64,000 nucleotides of DNA from Verrucomicrobiaceae bacterium (GTDB lineage Bacteria > Verrucomicrobiota > Verrucomicrobiia > Verrucomicrobiales > Verrucomicrobiaceae): positions 186,001-250,000 of the forward strand of contig JAEUHN010000040.1 in the NCBI GenBank assembly GCA_016795365.1, given 5' to 3'. The notes below the pieces were generated by a model, which was given only the letters and a program-made list of their open reading frames with translations, was not told the origin of the DNA and made no database searches. Below, in pieces: positions 51,055-59,871 of this stretch. Position 1 is the stretch's first letter, and each line of letters begins with the position of its first letter. A program made the position numbers and the translations under genes.

Positions 51055-52161
51055 TTACTTCTTCTTGTCCTCACCACCGCCAGCATTGGCGATGGCTTGA
51101 TCTTCGGGGGGCAGGAAGCCCTTGAAGCGGGCTTTGTCGATGGCCTTCATGTAGGCTTCCATCGGGCTCACGAGACCGTCGCGGAGCTTGGTCCAGATGG
51201 CTTCGTCCATGAACTGCATGCCCTGCGCCTTGCCGCCGATGATGACGTCGTAGAGCTTCTGGGTCGCACCTTCACGGATGATGGAGGACACGGCGGCGTT
51301 GGAGATCATGATCTCGTTCACAGCCACGCGGCCACGGCCATCGGCTTTCTTCATGAGGAGCTGGGCGACCACGCCTTTCAGCGACGCGGCGAGCATGGTG
51401 CGCACCTGACTCTGCTGGTCGGCAGGGAAGACGTCCACGATACGGTCAACGGTCTTGCGGGCGTTGTTCGTGTGAAGGGTGCCGAACACAAGCAGGCCGG
51501 TTTCGGCAGCGGTGAGGGCAAGCGAGATGGTTTCCAGGTCGCGCATTTCACCCACGAGCACGATGTCGGCGTCCTCACGCAGGGCGGCGCGCAGGCCGTC
51601 GGCGAAGGTGGGCGTCTGGATCGGCACTTCGCGCTGGGTGATGATGGACCTCTTGTTGCGATGCACGAACTCGATCGGTTCCTCGATCGTGATGATGTGG
51701 CGGCGGAAGTTGACGTTGATGTAGTCGAGCAGGGCCGCGAGCGTGGTGGACTTGCCGGAGCCGGTGGGACCGGTGACGAGCACGAGGCCACCACGCAGAT
51801 GGCCGAACTCCTTCACGACGGGCGGGATGCCGAGCTGCTCGAGCGATGCGATCTTCGTGGGAATGATACGGAAGACGCAGCCCATGCCGTTCTGCTGCTT
51901 GAAGTAGTTGCAGCGGAAGCGGTTGTCCGAGTCCATCTCATACGCGAAGTCAAGGTCGCCGCGCTCCTGATACTTGTTCCAGGCGCGCTCCTCACAGATC
52001 TCTCTCATCATCGGCTCGATGGTCTCGGGCGTGAGGATTTCGTCGGAGATGGGCTTGATGCTGCCGTGAACTCGAATCTTGGGGGGCTGGCCCTGGCTAA
52101 GGTGAAGGTCGGAACCACCGAGTTCGATGAGCTTGGCGAAGTAGGCGTCGATGACGGGCAT
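51055..52161 (-). CDS. pilT: PilT-type type IV pilus retraction ATPase
   Basis: A 368-residue secretion ATPase. The N-terminal PAS-like domain includes LIELGGSDLHLSQGQPPKIR. The C-terminal RecA domain has Walker A GPTGSGKSTTLAAL, the Asp box, Walker B and the His box (LTAAETGLLVFGTLHTNNA), and the AIRNLIRE-equivalent motif near LREDADIVLVGEMRDLE. It retracts type IV pili in motility and DNA uptake. It follows another PilT-family gene in tandem. No pilin or PilB gene is nearby. Confidence 0.94.
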   Translation of the reverse strand: MPVIDAYFAKLIELGGSDLHLSQGQPPKIRVHGSIKPISDEILTPETIEPMMREICEERAWNKYQERGDLDFAYEMDSDNRFRCNYFKQQNGMGCVFRIIPTKIASLEQLGIPPVVKEFGHLRGGLVLVTGPTGSGKSTTLAALLDYINVNFRRHIITIEEPIEFVHRNKRSIITQREVPIQTPTFADGLRAALREDADIVLVGEMRDLETISLALTAAETGLLVFGTLHTNNARKTVDRIVDVFPADQQSQVRTMLAASLKGVVAQLLMKKADGRGRVAVNEIMISNAAVSSIIREGATQKLYDVIIGGKAQGMQFMDEAIWTKLRDGLVSPMEAYMKAIDKARFKGFLPPEDQAIANAGGGEDKKK

Positions 52162-52206
52162 GGGAAACGAAAGGATGAAGGATGAAGTCGGAAGGATAAA
52201 AAGGCA

Positions 52207-53358
52207 TCAAGCGCCTTTGGCGAGGAAGGTGCGCATCACGGCCTTGTCCTCGGCGCGGGTCTCGCATTCCTCACGCGAGATGAGGCCCTGCGAGTAGAGG
52301 CTGCGCAGGGAGTCGTCCATGGTGATCATGCCCACCGACTTACCAGTCTGCATGATGCCGTTGAGCATGAAGGTTTTGCCATCACGAATCGTCGCGGCCA
52401 CAGCGGGCGTGTTCACAAGAAGCTCGAGCGCCATGGCGCGGCCGTTGCCGTCCACGCGGGGGATGAGCTGCTGGGAAATGATGCCGCGCAGAGATTCGGA
52501 CACCATGACTCGGATCTGATCGCGCTGGTCGGAGGGGAACACGTCGAGCACACGGTCCAGGGTTCGCGCTGAGTTACCGGTGTGCAGTGTGCCGAGCACC
52601 AAGTGGCCCGTTTCCGCAGCGGTGATGGCGAGCGAGATGGTTTCCAAGTCGCGCATTTCACCCACCATGATGACGTCCGGGTCTTCACGGAGTGCGCCAC
52701 GAAGGGCAGCGGAGAAGGACGCGGTGTGCGTGTGCACTTCGCGTTGGTTCACATGGCAGCCTTTGGAATCGACGACGTATTCGATCGGGTCTTCCAGCGT
52801 GATGATGTGGTCCTGACGCTCGGTATTGATGGAGTCCACGAGGGCCGCGAGTGTGGTCGATTTACCGCAGCCCACGGGGCCAGTCACGAGGATGAGGCCG
52901 TTGTGGTAGCGCGTGAGGGTGCGCACGGTGTCGGGCAGGCCGAGTTCATCAATGGAACGCAGGTGCGTGTTGATGATGCGGAAGGCCATGTCGATACCGA
53001 GACGCTGCTGCACCACGGAAGCACGGAAGCGACCGTAGTCCGGTGAGTAGGCGAAATCGACGTCGCCGCGTTCCTTGAGCTGCTTTTGCTGCTGCTCGCC
53101 CAGGAAGCCCATCGCCAGACGTTCGGCGTCTTCGGCAGTCAGCGGGGCGGCCCGATGGGTGGCGCTTTCCCAGATGGGACCTAGGGTGCCGTAGCGACGC
53201 CACATGGGCGGGGAGGCGGTGGCGAGGTGGAGATCGGAGGCATCGTATTGGATGCAAAACTTCAGGTAATCATCCACCGAGTTCAGCACCGGGACGATCT
53301 GAGGTTCATCAGTGACGACGACGGCTTGCGGGACGTGTTCTTCAGACTCTTGCGACAT
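52207..53358 (-). CDS. PilT/PilU-family retraction ATPase
   Basis: A 383-residue paralogue of the downstream PilT protein. It has an extra 30-residue leader, then CIQYDASDLHLATASPPMWR. Walker A is GPVGCGKSTTLAALVDS, with Cys replacing the usual Ser, and the Walker B/Asp motifs are DPDVIMVGEMRDLE and LAITAAETGHLVLGTLHTGN. A tandem pair of this kind resembles PilT-PilU. The gene starts within the end of the small membrane protein gene upstream (17-base overlap). Confidence 0.9.
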   Translation of the reverse strand: MSQESEEHVPQAVVVTDEPQIVPVLNSVDDYLKFCIQYDASDLHLATASPPMWRRYGTLGPIWESATHRAAPLTAEDAERLAMGFLGEQQQKQLKERGDVDFAYSPDYGRFRASVVQQRLGIDMAFRIINTHLRSIDELGLPDTVRTLTRYHNGLILVTGPVGCGKSTTLAALVDSINTERQDHIITLEDPIEYVVDSKGCHVNQREVHTHTASFSAALRGALREDPDVIMVGEMRDLETISLAITAAETGHLVLGTLHTGNSARTLDRVLDVFPSDQRDQIRVMVSESLRGIISQQLIPRVDGNGRAMALELLVNTPAVAATIRDGKTFMLNGIMQTGKSVGMITMDDSLRSLYSQGLISREECETRAEDKAVMRTFLAKGA

Positions 53359-53758
53359 GGGAATGGGTATCGGGGCCTTGGCGTTTCAGGACAGTAGCGA
53401 TGTAATTCTGGAGATGGTCTTTGAGGTGCGTGGTGGCGAAATTCATCGCGGCGCGCCGTGCGACCGTGAAAAACAAACCGCTCATCATGCCGGAGAACCC
53501 GCGTTTTGTATCGGAACCGCCAAATTTGTCACTCCTAATCTTGGGCGGGAAGATCAATCGGATCGCCAAGAGCCCCGTTACCACGCCGCCGACGATCCAG
53601 GCGAGCTTGTGCTTTTCCAGGCTGCGACGCGCCAGCGTGGCGGGATTCCATTCGGTGCGCGCGAGCCTTGACTCGTAGGTCAGCTCGGCGCGGGCACTGT
53701 CCAGCTCTAGCAGGAGCTGGCGTTTCAGTTCGGCGGTTGTTGGTTGCGGGCGACCCAT
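53342..53758 (-). CDS. Small membrane protein, YqjK/DUF3618-like
   Basis: A 138-residue protein. The N-terminus is polar and helical (TTAELKRQLLLELDSARAEL), followed by a single hydrophobic helix (AWIVGGVVTGLLAIRLIF) and an amphipathic second half that may also sit in the membrane. It resembles YqjK/DUF3618 proteins in size and layout only. It overlaps both neighbours (34 bases with the YqjE-like gene, 17 bases with the PilU-like gene), which makes co-transcription very likely. Confidence 0.65.
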   Translation of the reverse strand: MGRPQPTTAELKRQLLLELDSARAELTYESRLARTEWNPATLARRSLEKHKLAWIVGGVVTGLLAIRLIFPPKIRSDKFGGSDTKRGFSGMMSGLFFTVARRAAMNFATTHLKDHLQNYIATVLKRQGPDTHSHVARV

Positions 53759-54159
53759 TCGCGATCCTTTTCGAATTGGTTGAGACTTTCCTCAAAGAGA
53801 CGCACGCGCTTCCATCGGCCCTTCGCGGCGATGAGGAAGAGGAAGCCGAAGAAAAAGTGCAGCCCCGCGAGCATGAGGGCGAGGTATTCCCACCGCATCC
53901 AGGACCAGACGTGCTGCTGAAGGTATTCAGCGCCGAGAGAGACCACCGCTGGCATCGCCAGCAGCCAGGCCACGATCAGGCTCATCAGCGCCAGCACGCC
54001 GCGCGACCCCACCTTCGACACATGAGTGCCGGCCTCCTGGGCCTCGATTTGAAACAGTTTTCCGCGCGCTCCGACGTAGCGGAGCACGGCCTGCAAAAGC
54101 CCGCGAATGCGGCCCTCGGTGCCGGATTCCTGCGCTGGGGGCTGACCGGCGTCCGGCAT
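53725..54159 (-). CDS. YqjE-like/phage-holin-family membrane protein
   Basis: A 144-residue protein of the DUF1469/YqjE family. A helical N-terminus (YVGARGKLFQIEAQEAG) precedes two transmembrane helices (residues about 55-78 and 90-113) and a basic C-terminal helix. Family proteins are inner-membrane proteins of unclear role, encoded beside YqjD. It lies 27 bases downstream of the DUF883/YqjD-like gene. The name phage holin comes from fold similarity and does not imply a phage. Confidence 0.8.
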   Translation of the reverse strand: MPDAGQPPAQESGTEGRIRGLLQAVLRYVGARGKLFQIEAQEAGTHVSKVGSRGVLALMSLIVAWLLAMPAVVSLGAEYLQQHVWSWMRWEYLALMLAGLHFFFGFLFLIAAKGRWKRVRLFEESLNQFEKDREWVARNQQPPN

Positions 54160-54186
54160 GGCTGCTCTTAGTTCACCGCTTTTGGA

Positions 54187-54540
54187 TTAGCGACGGAGAA
54201 TGAGGCCGACAAAGAGGCCCACGCCGAAGGCGGTAAGCACAGCCTGCACGGGCTTTTCGCGAACGAACTTCTCACCTTCGGTGCGAAGATCAGCGTAGCG
54301 ATCGCGTGCTTCGTTGAAAGCCTGGCCTGCATACTCCTTGAAGTCGTCGGCACGCTCGGTGGCCGTGCTCTTGAACTGCTGCGCACGTTCTTGCGCGGCG
54401 GAACGAAGTTCCTGTGCCTTCTGGCTGGCGGCGTTGCGCAATTCTTCGGCAGCCTTCATGGCACTCGCCTTGGCGGCCTGGAAGGGGTCCTGGCTGGCTG
54501 CTGCGCCAAACTGGGGGTCAGATGGGATGGGATCGCTCAT
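54187..54540 (-). CDS. DUF883/YqjD-like ribosome- and membrane-associated protein
   Basis: A 117-residue protein. The body is a long Ala/Glu/Arg-rich helix (LRSAAQERAQQFKSTATE). The C-terminus is a single transmembrane helix with small-residue repeats (VLTAFGVGLFVGLILRR) that ends in RR, the typical ElaB/YqjD pattern. E. coli YqjD binds ribosomes at the membrane in stationary phase, so a stress or growth-arrest function is plausible. The start at 54540 (MSDPIPSDPQFG) was chosen by family likeness, although the frame is open to 54720. Confidence 0.82.
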   Translation of the reverse strand: MSDPIPSDPQFGAAASQDPFQAAKASAMKAAEELRNAASQKAQELRSAAQERAQQFKSTATERADDFKEYAGQAFNEARDRYADLRTEGEKFVREKPVQAVLTAFGVGLFVGLILRR

Positions 54541-54707
54541 ATCAGGATGGATGGTTTCAGTTATTACGACTGCGAACGACTTAACTGAAACGCGTTTGAT
54601 TCGCGAGAGAAAAAGCAGCGCGATTGTTGGAGGCGTTCGTAGCACCCTCGTGGTCCAAACACCTTGACCTCGCCATCGCACGCCACCAGATAACCTGCCT
54701 CCAACCA

Positions 54708-55595
54708 ATGCCTGCTCCAACCAAAGTCCTGGTGCTGGGTGCCTCCGGGCGCCTGGGCCGCGCGCTGCTCAGGATCTACCGCGGCGCAGGGATTTCAGCG
54801 AGTGCCCTGTCCCACACGGACCTCGACCTCTCGCGCCCCGAAGACATCGCCACACGTCTGGCCCGCTATGAGTTCGATGTGCTGATCAACACCGCAGGCA
54901 TCACCGACGTGGATTATTGCGAAGCGAACGAAGGTTTGGCCATGACTGTTAATGGCCAGGCTCCCGGTGCTGCGGCCGCCCACTGTCGGGAACGCGGAGC
55001 CCGGTTCGTCCAGATCAGCACCGACTATGTCTTCGATGGCGCAGGTCGCGAGCCGATCACGGAGGACATGCCGTGCAAGCCCGTCAATGCGTATGGACGC
55101 AGCAAGCTCGAGGGCGAGCAGACCGCCGTTGCTGCTCTGCCAGAAGCTCTGGTGCTGCGCGTCTCATGGTTGTTCGGCATCGAGAAGTCGAGCTTCCCCG
55201 ATCGCATCATCCGTCAGGCACGTGAGCGCCTCGACGTCAGCGCCGTGAACGACAAGTGGGCATGCCCGACGTATGCGGATGACGTCTGCGATTGGATGCT
55301 CGCCCTGCTGTCGATGGACGATGTGAAAGGCATCTTCCACCTGTGCAATTCGGGTGCCTGCTCCTGGCAGGAGTATGGCGAAGCGGCGCTGACCATTGCT
55401 TCGCAGCTCGGTGTCCCCTTGAAGACCACCAGCGTCCGCGGCCACACCATGGAAGGCTTTGCCCCCTTCCTCGCCGCACGTCCGGCCTACACCGCGCTCA
55501 GCACCGCGAAGTTCACCGCTCTCACCGGCATCCAGCCGCGCAGCTGGGACGCCGCCCTGGAAGACTACCTGCGCACCAAGCACCTCAGCCGATGA
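54708..55595 (+). CDS. rfbD: dTDP-4-dehydrorhamnose reductase
   Basis: A 295-residue extended SDR. The cofactor motif is VLVLGASGRLGRAL, the catalytic Tyr/Lys lie in AYGRSKLEGE, and DYVFDGAGREPITED is typical of RmlD/RfbD. It reduces dTDP-4-keto-L-rhamnose in the last step of dTDP-rhamnose synthesis, a precursor for lipopolysaccharide or exopolysaccharide. It overlaps the mutarotase gene by 4 bases (ATGA). rfbA, rfbB and rfbC are not visible here, so the rest of the pathway lies elsewhere. Confidence 0.88.
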   Translation: MPAPTKVLVLGASGRLGRALLRIYRGAGISASALSHTDLDLSRPEDIATRLARYEFDVLINTAGITDVDYCEANEGLAMTVNGQAPGAAAAHCRERGARFVQISTDYVFDGAGREPITEDMPCKPVNAYGRSKLEGEQTAVAALPEALVLRVSWLFGIEKSSFPDRIIRQARERLDVSAVNDKWACPTYADDVCDWMLALLSMDDVKGIFHLCNSGACSWQEYGEAALTIASQLGVPLKTTSVRGHTMEGFAPFLAARPAYTALSTAKFTALTGIQPRSWDAALEDYLRTKHLSR

Positions 55596-56398
55596 ACGAC
55601 CAGCTCACCCTCCGCACGCCTGAAGGTGCCAGTGCCACGATCTTCCACCAAGGCGCGCATGTCACGTCGTGGAAAACCCCTGATGACCGCGAGCAGATGT
55701 TTCTCAGCAGCCGCTCGGAGTTCGGCGCTGGGACGGCCATCCGCGGCGGCGTGCCGATCGTGTTCCCGCAGTTCTCAGGGCTCGGCCCGTTGAAGAAGCA
55801 CGGGTTCGCCCGCAACCTCGCCTGGACGCCAGTCTCGGTGCAAACCGATGCTGCCGTGCTGCAATTGGAAGACTCGGAAGAAACTCGAGCCCAGTGGCCA
55901 CATGGCTTTCGCGTGGAGCTTCACATTCAGCTTCACGCCTGGAGCCTGGACATGACTTTGCGAGTTCAGAACACGGGCAGCACGACCTTCGATTTCACAG
56001 CTGCACTCCACACCTACCTCGCGGTGGATGATGCTTTCGCCAGCCAGGTGGAGGGACTTCAAGGCCTGACCTACCGGAACAATCCGACGCAGACCGAGCA
56101 CCTCGAATCCGCCGCCCTCATTAGCTTTGGCAGCGAGATCGACCGAGCTTACTTCGGTGCAGGCTCGCGCCAGGTGATCCTGCACGATGGCTCGCGTCGC
56201 GTGCTGGTGAGTCAGCGCGGCTTTGACGACACGGTGGTCTGGAATCCCGCTGCTGAAGTCGGGGCCAAGATCCCCGACATGGAGCCCGAGGGCTGGCTTC
56301 GTTACGTGTGCATCGAAGCCGCCGCCGTGAAGCCCGCCATCACGCTGGCTCCCGGTGCCGAATGGTCCGGCACACAGCGGCTGGATGCGAGCGCTTAG
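55592..56398 (+). CDS. D-hexose-6-phosphate mutarotase-like protein
   Basis: A 268-residue beta-sandwich aldose-1-epimerase-like protein of the YeaD family. Motifs include GAHVTSWKTPDDREQMFLS, RGGVPIVFPQFSGLG, KKHGFARNLAW and NPAAEVGAKIPDMEPEGWLRYVCIE, with conserved His and Glu. It interconverts anomers of hexose 6-phosphates. The ATGA overlap with rfbD indicates coupled translation. The link to rhamnose synthesis is by position only. Confidence 0.88.
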   Translation: MNDQLTLRTPEGASATIFHQGAHVTSWKTPDDREQMFLSSRSEFGAGTAIRGGVPIVFPQFSGLGPLKKHGFARNLAWTPVSVQTDAAVLQLEDSEETRAQWPHGFRVELHIQLHAWSLDMTLRVQNTGSTTFDFTAALHTYLAVDDAFASQVEGLQGLTYRNNPTQTEHLESAALISFGSEIDRAYFGAGSRQVILHDGSRRVLVSQRGFDDTVVWNPAAEVGAKIPDMEPEGWLRYVCIEAAAVKPAITLAPGAEWSGTQRLDASA

Positions 56399-56502
56399 AC
56401 CGTTGCCGAATAGGCGCTTCATCCCATTGCCCACCAGGGAGAGTCCGTGAAGGAACCTTCGAGGTGCATCGTTTGGTTTTGGCTCCATCCACCACCGAAC
56501 TC

Positions 56503-57975
56503 ATGCGTCTTCATCTCGCTCTTTCCGCCCTGCTGGGCATGGCCCTCGTCGCCCATGCTCAAGAAAAGAAGCCTGCCCCCGCGGCAGCCAAACCCGCTCC
56601 GGCCAAGCCCGCGCCCAAAGGCTGGGGATTGAAGGACGGCGATCGCGTGATCTTCATCGGCGATTCGATCACCCACCAGTGCCTCTACACCCAGTATGTG
56701 GAGGACTATTTTTTCACGCGTTACCCGAACGTGAACATCAAGTTCCGCAACGCCGGCATCAGCGGCGACCGAGCCCAGGATGCGCTCGACCGCTTCGACG
56801 ACGACATCGCGCCCTTCAAGCCCACCGTCGCCACCGTCCTCCTCGGCATGAACGACGGTAGCTACCGCGACTTCGATCCGGTCATCTTCAAGACCTACGC
56901 TGATGGCATGACGAAGCTCTGCGACCGCCTCGACGCCCTGAAGTGTCGCGTCATCCTGATGAGCCCCACCATGTTCGATCATCAAGCCTTCGAGCAGATG
57001 GTGGCCAAGGACCCCGCCAAGGCGAAGAACAAGGACCCACAGAACTACAACGGCGTGCTCGCCTACTACGGCAAGTGGGTGCAGGAAACCGCCCGCAAGC
57101 GCGGCTACGGCTTCGTCGATCTCTATGGTCCGCTCAACACGCTCACCACTCAAGGTCGCCGCCAGGATCCCAACTTCACTCTCATCGCTGACGCGATCCA
57201 TCCCGGCCCTGATGGCCAGTTGATCATGGCTTACGAGCTGCTGAAACAGACTGGCGAACTCGGCGGTATCTTCGGCAGCGGGGCCAAGCTGGCGGCCGGT
57301 CAATGGAAGTCGTTGAATCCTGGCATCGTCACCGATGTGAGGGGCGAACCCGGCAAGTCTGTGAGCTACACGGCCACGATCAAATCGCTCCCTTGGATCG
57401 TGCCCGCCGAGGCGGCTCTGGGCTACAAGCTCAGCCGCGCAGGCCACACCGGCACGCAGGAGAGCCACATCGTCGTCGGCTTGAACGCCGGCTACTACAA
57501 CCTCCGCATCAATGGTCAGGACGTGGGCCGGTTCGATGAGCGCGGCCTCGCCGTTCACGCTGAGATCGAAGAGAACCCGAATTCCCCCACGCATCAGCAA
57601 GCCCTCAAGGTCGCAGAATTGAACAAGCAGCGTAACGCCGAGGCCATCAACCCGCTGCGTGGCCTCTACGGCCAGCGCAAGGGCAAGCTCCGCGCCGCCC
57701 GAGAAGCCGCCAATCAGGCCGCCGCTCCGTCCAAGGACGGCCAGCCTGCCCCCGCCGCCGGGAAAGTGAACAGCATGGAAGCCTTCAACGCGTGGCGCGA
57801 GAACGAGCTGAAGCCCAAGGAAGCCGAGCTGCTCAAGAAGGCCGAATCCTTCGAAGAACAGATCCGCCAGGCCGCCCAGCCCCAGCCCGTCAAAGTGGAA
57901 GTCATCCCTACCGCCGCTCCCGCCAAGCCGATGCCCAAGGCCCGGCCCAAGGCGGCGGCGAAGAAGGCGGCTTGA
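56503..57975 (+). CDS. Exported SGNH/GDSL hydrolase with Lys/Ala/Pro-rich tails
   Basis: A 490-residue protein with a signal peptide (MRLHLALSALLGMALVAHA). A Pro/Ala/Lys-rich linker precedes the hydrolase. The block I nucleophile is S55 in FIGDSITHQ, block III is GMNDG and block V is DAIHPGPDG, giving the Ser-Asp-His triad. The region after residue 260 is long, and the end is again Pro/Ala/Lys-rich (PMPKARPKAAAKKAA). It probably acts as an esterase on carbohydrate acetyl groups. It precedes the terpene cyclase gene by 36 bases. The basic ends may bind surface polymers. Confidence 0.87.
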   Translation: MRLHLALSALLGMALVAHAQEKKPAPAAAKPAPAKPAPKGWGLKDGDRVIFIGDSITHQCLYTQYVEDYFFTRYPNVNIKFRNAGISGDRAQDALDRFDDDIAPFKPTVATVLLGMNDGSYRDFDPVIFKTYADGMTKLCDRLDALKCRVILMSPTMFDHQAFEQMVAKDPAKAKNKDPQNYNGVLAYYGKWVQETARKRGYGFVDLYGPLNTLTTQGRRQDPNFTLIADAIHPGPDGQLIMAYELLKQTGELGGIFGSGAKLAAGQWKSLNPGIVTDVRGEPGKSVSYTATIKSLPWIVPAEAALGYKLSRAGHTGTQESHIVVGLNAGYYNLRINGQDVGRFDERGLAVHAEIEENPNSPTHQQALKVAELNKQRNAEAINPLRGLYGQRKGKLRAAREAANQAAAPSKDGQPAPAAGKVNSMEAFNAWRENELKPKEAELLKKAESFEEQIRQAAQPQPVKVEVIPTAAPAKPMPKARPKAAAKKAA

Positions 57976-58011
57976 GCTTGTGCATTTGCACGCCTTGTTC
58001 GCGCGCTGCCC

Positions 58012-59871
58012 ATGGAACGTCTGAATCAGGCCATCGCCAACACCCATGCCCGCCTGCTGGCGGAGATGCAGCAGCACGGGCACTGGGAGGGCGAGCTGTC
58101 CAGCAGCGCGCTCTCCACGGCAACAGCCGTGGTGGCCCTGTCATTGGTCGATGCCACGGCGCACGAGGGTTTCATCCGCGCGGGCGTTCGATGGATCGCC
58201 GCGCACCAGAACAGCGACGGCGGCTGGGGTGACACGCCCGTGTCCCGCAGCAATTTGTCCACCACACTGCTGTGCTGGTCCGCTCTGGGCATCGTCAGCC
58301 AGGAGGCACCGATCGAAGTCGTTCGCCTGTGCGAGATGTGGATTCGGAATACCGTCGGGTCGCTGCGACCGGACGAGGTAGCGAAGGCGGTGATCGCCCG
58401 CTACGGCAAGGACAAGACGTTTTCCGTCCCGATCCTGATGATGGCCACCCTGTGCGGGCGCATGGGGGACAATGCCTGGTCCCGCGTGTTGCCCCTGCCC
58501 TTCGAGCTGGCTGTGCTCCCCCGCTCCTGGTTCGGGGCCATCGGCTTGCCCGTGGTCAGCTACGCCCTACCCGCGCTGATTGCCATTGGCCATGCGCGAT
58601 TCCATCACTCGCCCCCGGGCTGGTGGTCGCCCCTGCGCTGGATTCGCGGCTGGGCCTGGAAACGGGTGCGCCCGATGCTGCGGGACTTGCAGCCCTCCAG
58701 CGGCGGTTACCTGGAGGCCACGCCACTGACCAGCTTCGTGACCATGGCCCTGGCTGGCTCGGGTGAAAAAGACCATCCCTGTGTGCCCAAGGCGGTCGAG
58801 TTCCTCCATCGGTCCATGCGCACCGACGGTAGTTGGCCCATCGACACAAACCTCGCCACCTGGGGCACCACGCTGGCGGTCAAGGCCCTGGGCGACGACT
58901 TGCCCCGAGATCAACGTTCGAAGATCAAGTCCTGGCTGCTCGACCAGCAATACACTTCCATCCATCCGTTCACCAATGCCGCGCCCGGTGGCTGGGCTTG
59001 GACGGATCTCCCCGGCGGTGTGCCCGATGCAGACGACACGGCGGGGGGGCTGATCGCGCTCTGGCACCTCTGCGACGATGAGGACGACCGCCAACGCCAC
59101 GTGCCTCAAGCAGCCGCCGCCGTGCGCTGGCTGCTCGATCTCCAGAATCGCGACGGCGGCATTCCCACCTTCTGCCGAGGCTGGGGCACCCTGCCCTTTG
59201 ATCGCAGTGCTCCCGAACTCACCGCCCACGCGCTCTGGGCCTGGCACCTGTGGTCCGTTTACATGCCCGCCGAGATCAGCGAGCGCCTGCCCGACGCGGT
59301 CGAGCGCGCGCAGCGTTACCTCACCCGCACAGGCAAGGTCTTCGCCAAGCTCGAAGCCCGCCGCACCATCGCCTATACCCCGCGGCATCGCCTTCCCGCG
59401 CCTCGCCGCCTGCCCCACTGGGAGCCACTTTGGTTCGGCAACGAAGCCTCGGCTGAGCAATCCAATCCCATCTATGGCACGGCTGCCGTGCTTCGGGGCC
59501 TGCTCGGCAGCGGTCTCACGGCAAAGCATCCTCTGGTGCGCAGCGCTGCCTTGTTTCTATTCGCGGATCAGGATGCCCTCGGCGGCTGGGGCGGTGCCCA
59601 TGGCGTGGCTCCGAGCATTGAGGAAACGGCGGTGGCGCTAACCGCCCTCGCTCCCGTGGCCGATCAATTCAATGAGGTGGTGCAACGCAATGCCAAGCCG
59701 GTGGAACGCGCCGCTGCCTGGCTGCTGGAAGCCACTCGCGAGGGCACTCACTTCCCCGCCGCGCCCATCGGGCTCTACTTTGCCCGCCTCTGGTATCATG
59801 AGCGGCTCTACCCCATCATCTGGACGCTCGGCGCTCTGAAGGCGGCACGCGATGCGCTGACGAAGTCCTGA
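58012..59871 (+). CDS. Class II terpene cyclase-like protein (squalene-hopene cyclase family)
   Basis: A 619-residue alpha-toroid protein. The protonating acid motif is DADD at residues 339-342 (within VPDADDTAGG), matching the DxDD of squalene-hopene cyclases. QW-type repeats include NSDGGWGDTP, TDGSWPIDTN, RDGGIPTFCRGWG and DALGGWGGAHG. The length is close to squalene-hopene or tetraprenyl-curcumene cyclases. I could not decide which polyprene it uses. It starts 36 bases after the GDSL hydrolase gene and its stop abuts the convergent folC stop. No hopanoid genes are seen nearby. Confidence 0.8.
   Translation: MERLNQAIANTHARLLAEMQQHGHWEGELSSSALSTATAVVALSLVDATAHEGFIRAGVRWIAAHQNSDGGWGDTPVSRSNLSTTLLCWSALGIVSQEAPIEVVRLCEMWIRNTVGSLRPDEVAKAVIARYGKDKTFSVPILMMATLCGRMGDNAWSRVLPLPFELAVLPRSWFGAIGLPVVSYALPALIAIGHARFHHSPPGWWSPLRWIRGWAWKRVRPMLRDLQPSSGGYLEATPLTSFVTMALAGSGEKDHPCVPKAVEFLHRSMRTDGSWPIDTNLATWGTTLAVKALGDDLPRDQRSKIKSWLLDQQYTSIHPFTNAAPGGWAWTDLPGGVPDADDTAGGLIALWHLCDDEDDRQRHVPQAAAAVRWLLDLQNRDGGIPTFCRGWGTLPFDRSAPELTAHALWAWHLWSVYMPAEISERLPDAVERAQRYLTRTGKVFAKLEARRTIAYTPRHRLPAPRRLPHWEPLWFGNEASAEQSNPIYGTAAVLRGLLGSGLTAKHPLVRSAALFLFADQDALGGWGGAHGVAPSIEETAVALTALAPVADQFNEVVQRNAKPVERAAAWLLEATREGTHFPAAPIGLYFARLWYHERLYPIIWTLGALKAARDALTKS

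Noticed and set aside
50719-52185. A 488-residue reading frame on the + strand over the pilT gene.
   Set aside because: It is the antisense of a clear PilT with all ATPase motifs, and its sequence is repetitive with no family features.
53725-54159. Possible phage remnant, because the protein family is named phage holin.
   Set aside because: No other phage genes, integrase or att-like repeats are present, and its neighbours form the YqjD/YqjE-type pair.
56419-58083. A 554-residue reading frame on the - strand over the GDSL hydrolase gene.
   Set aside because: Its composition is a low-complexity mirror of the hydrolase codons. The + strand has the signal peptide and catalytic motifs.
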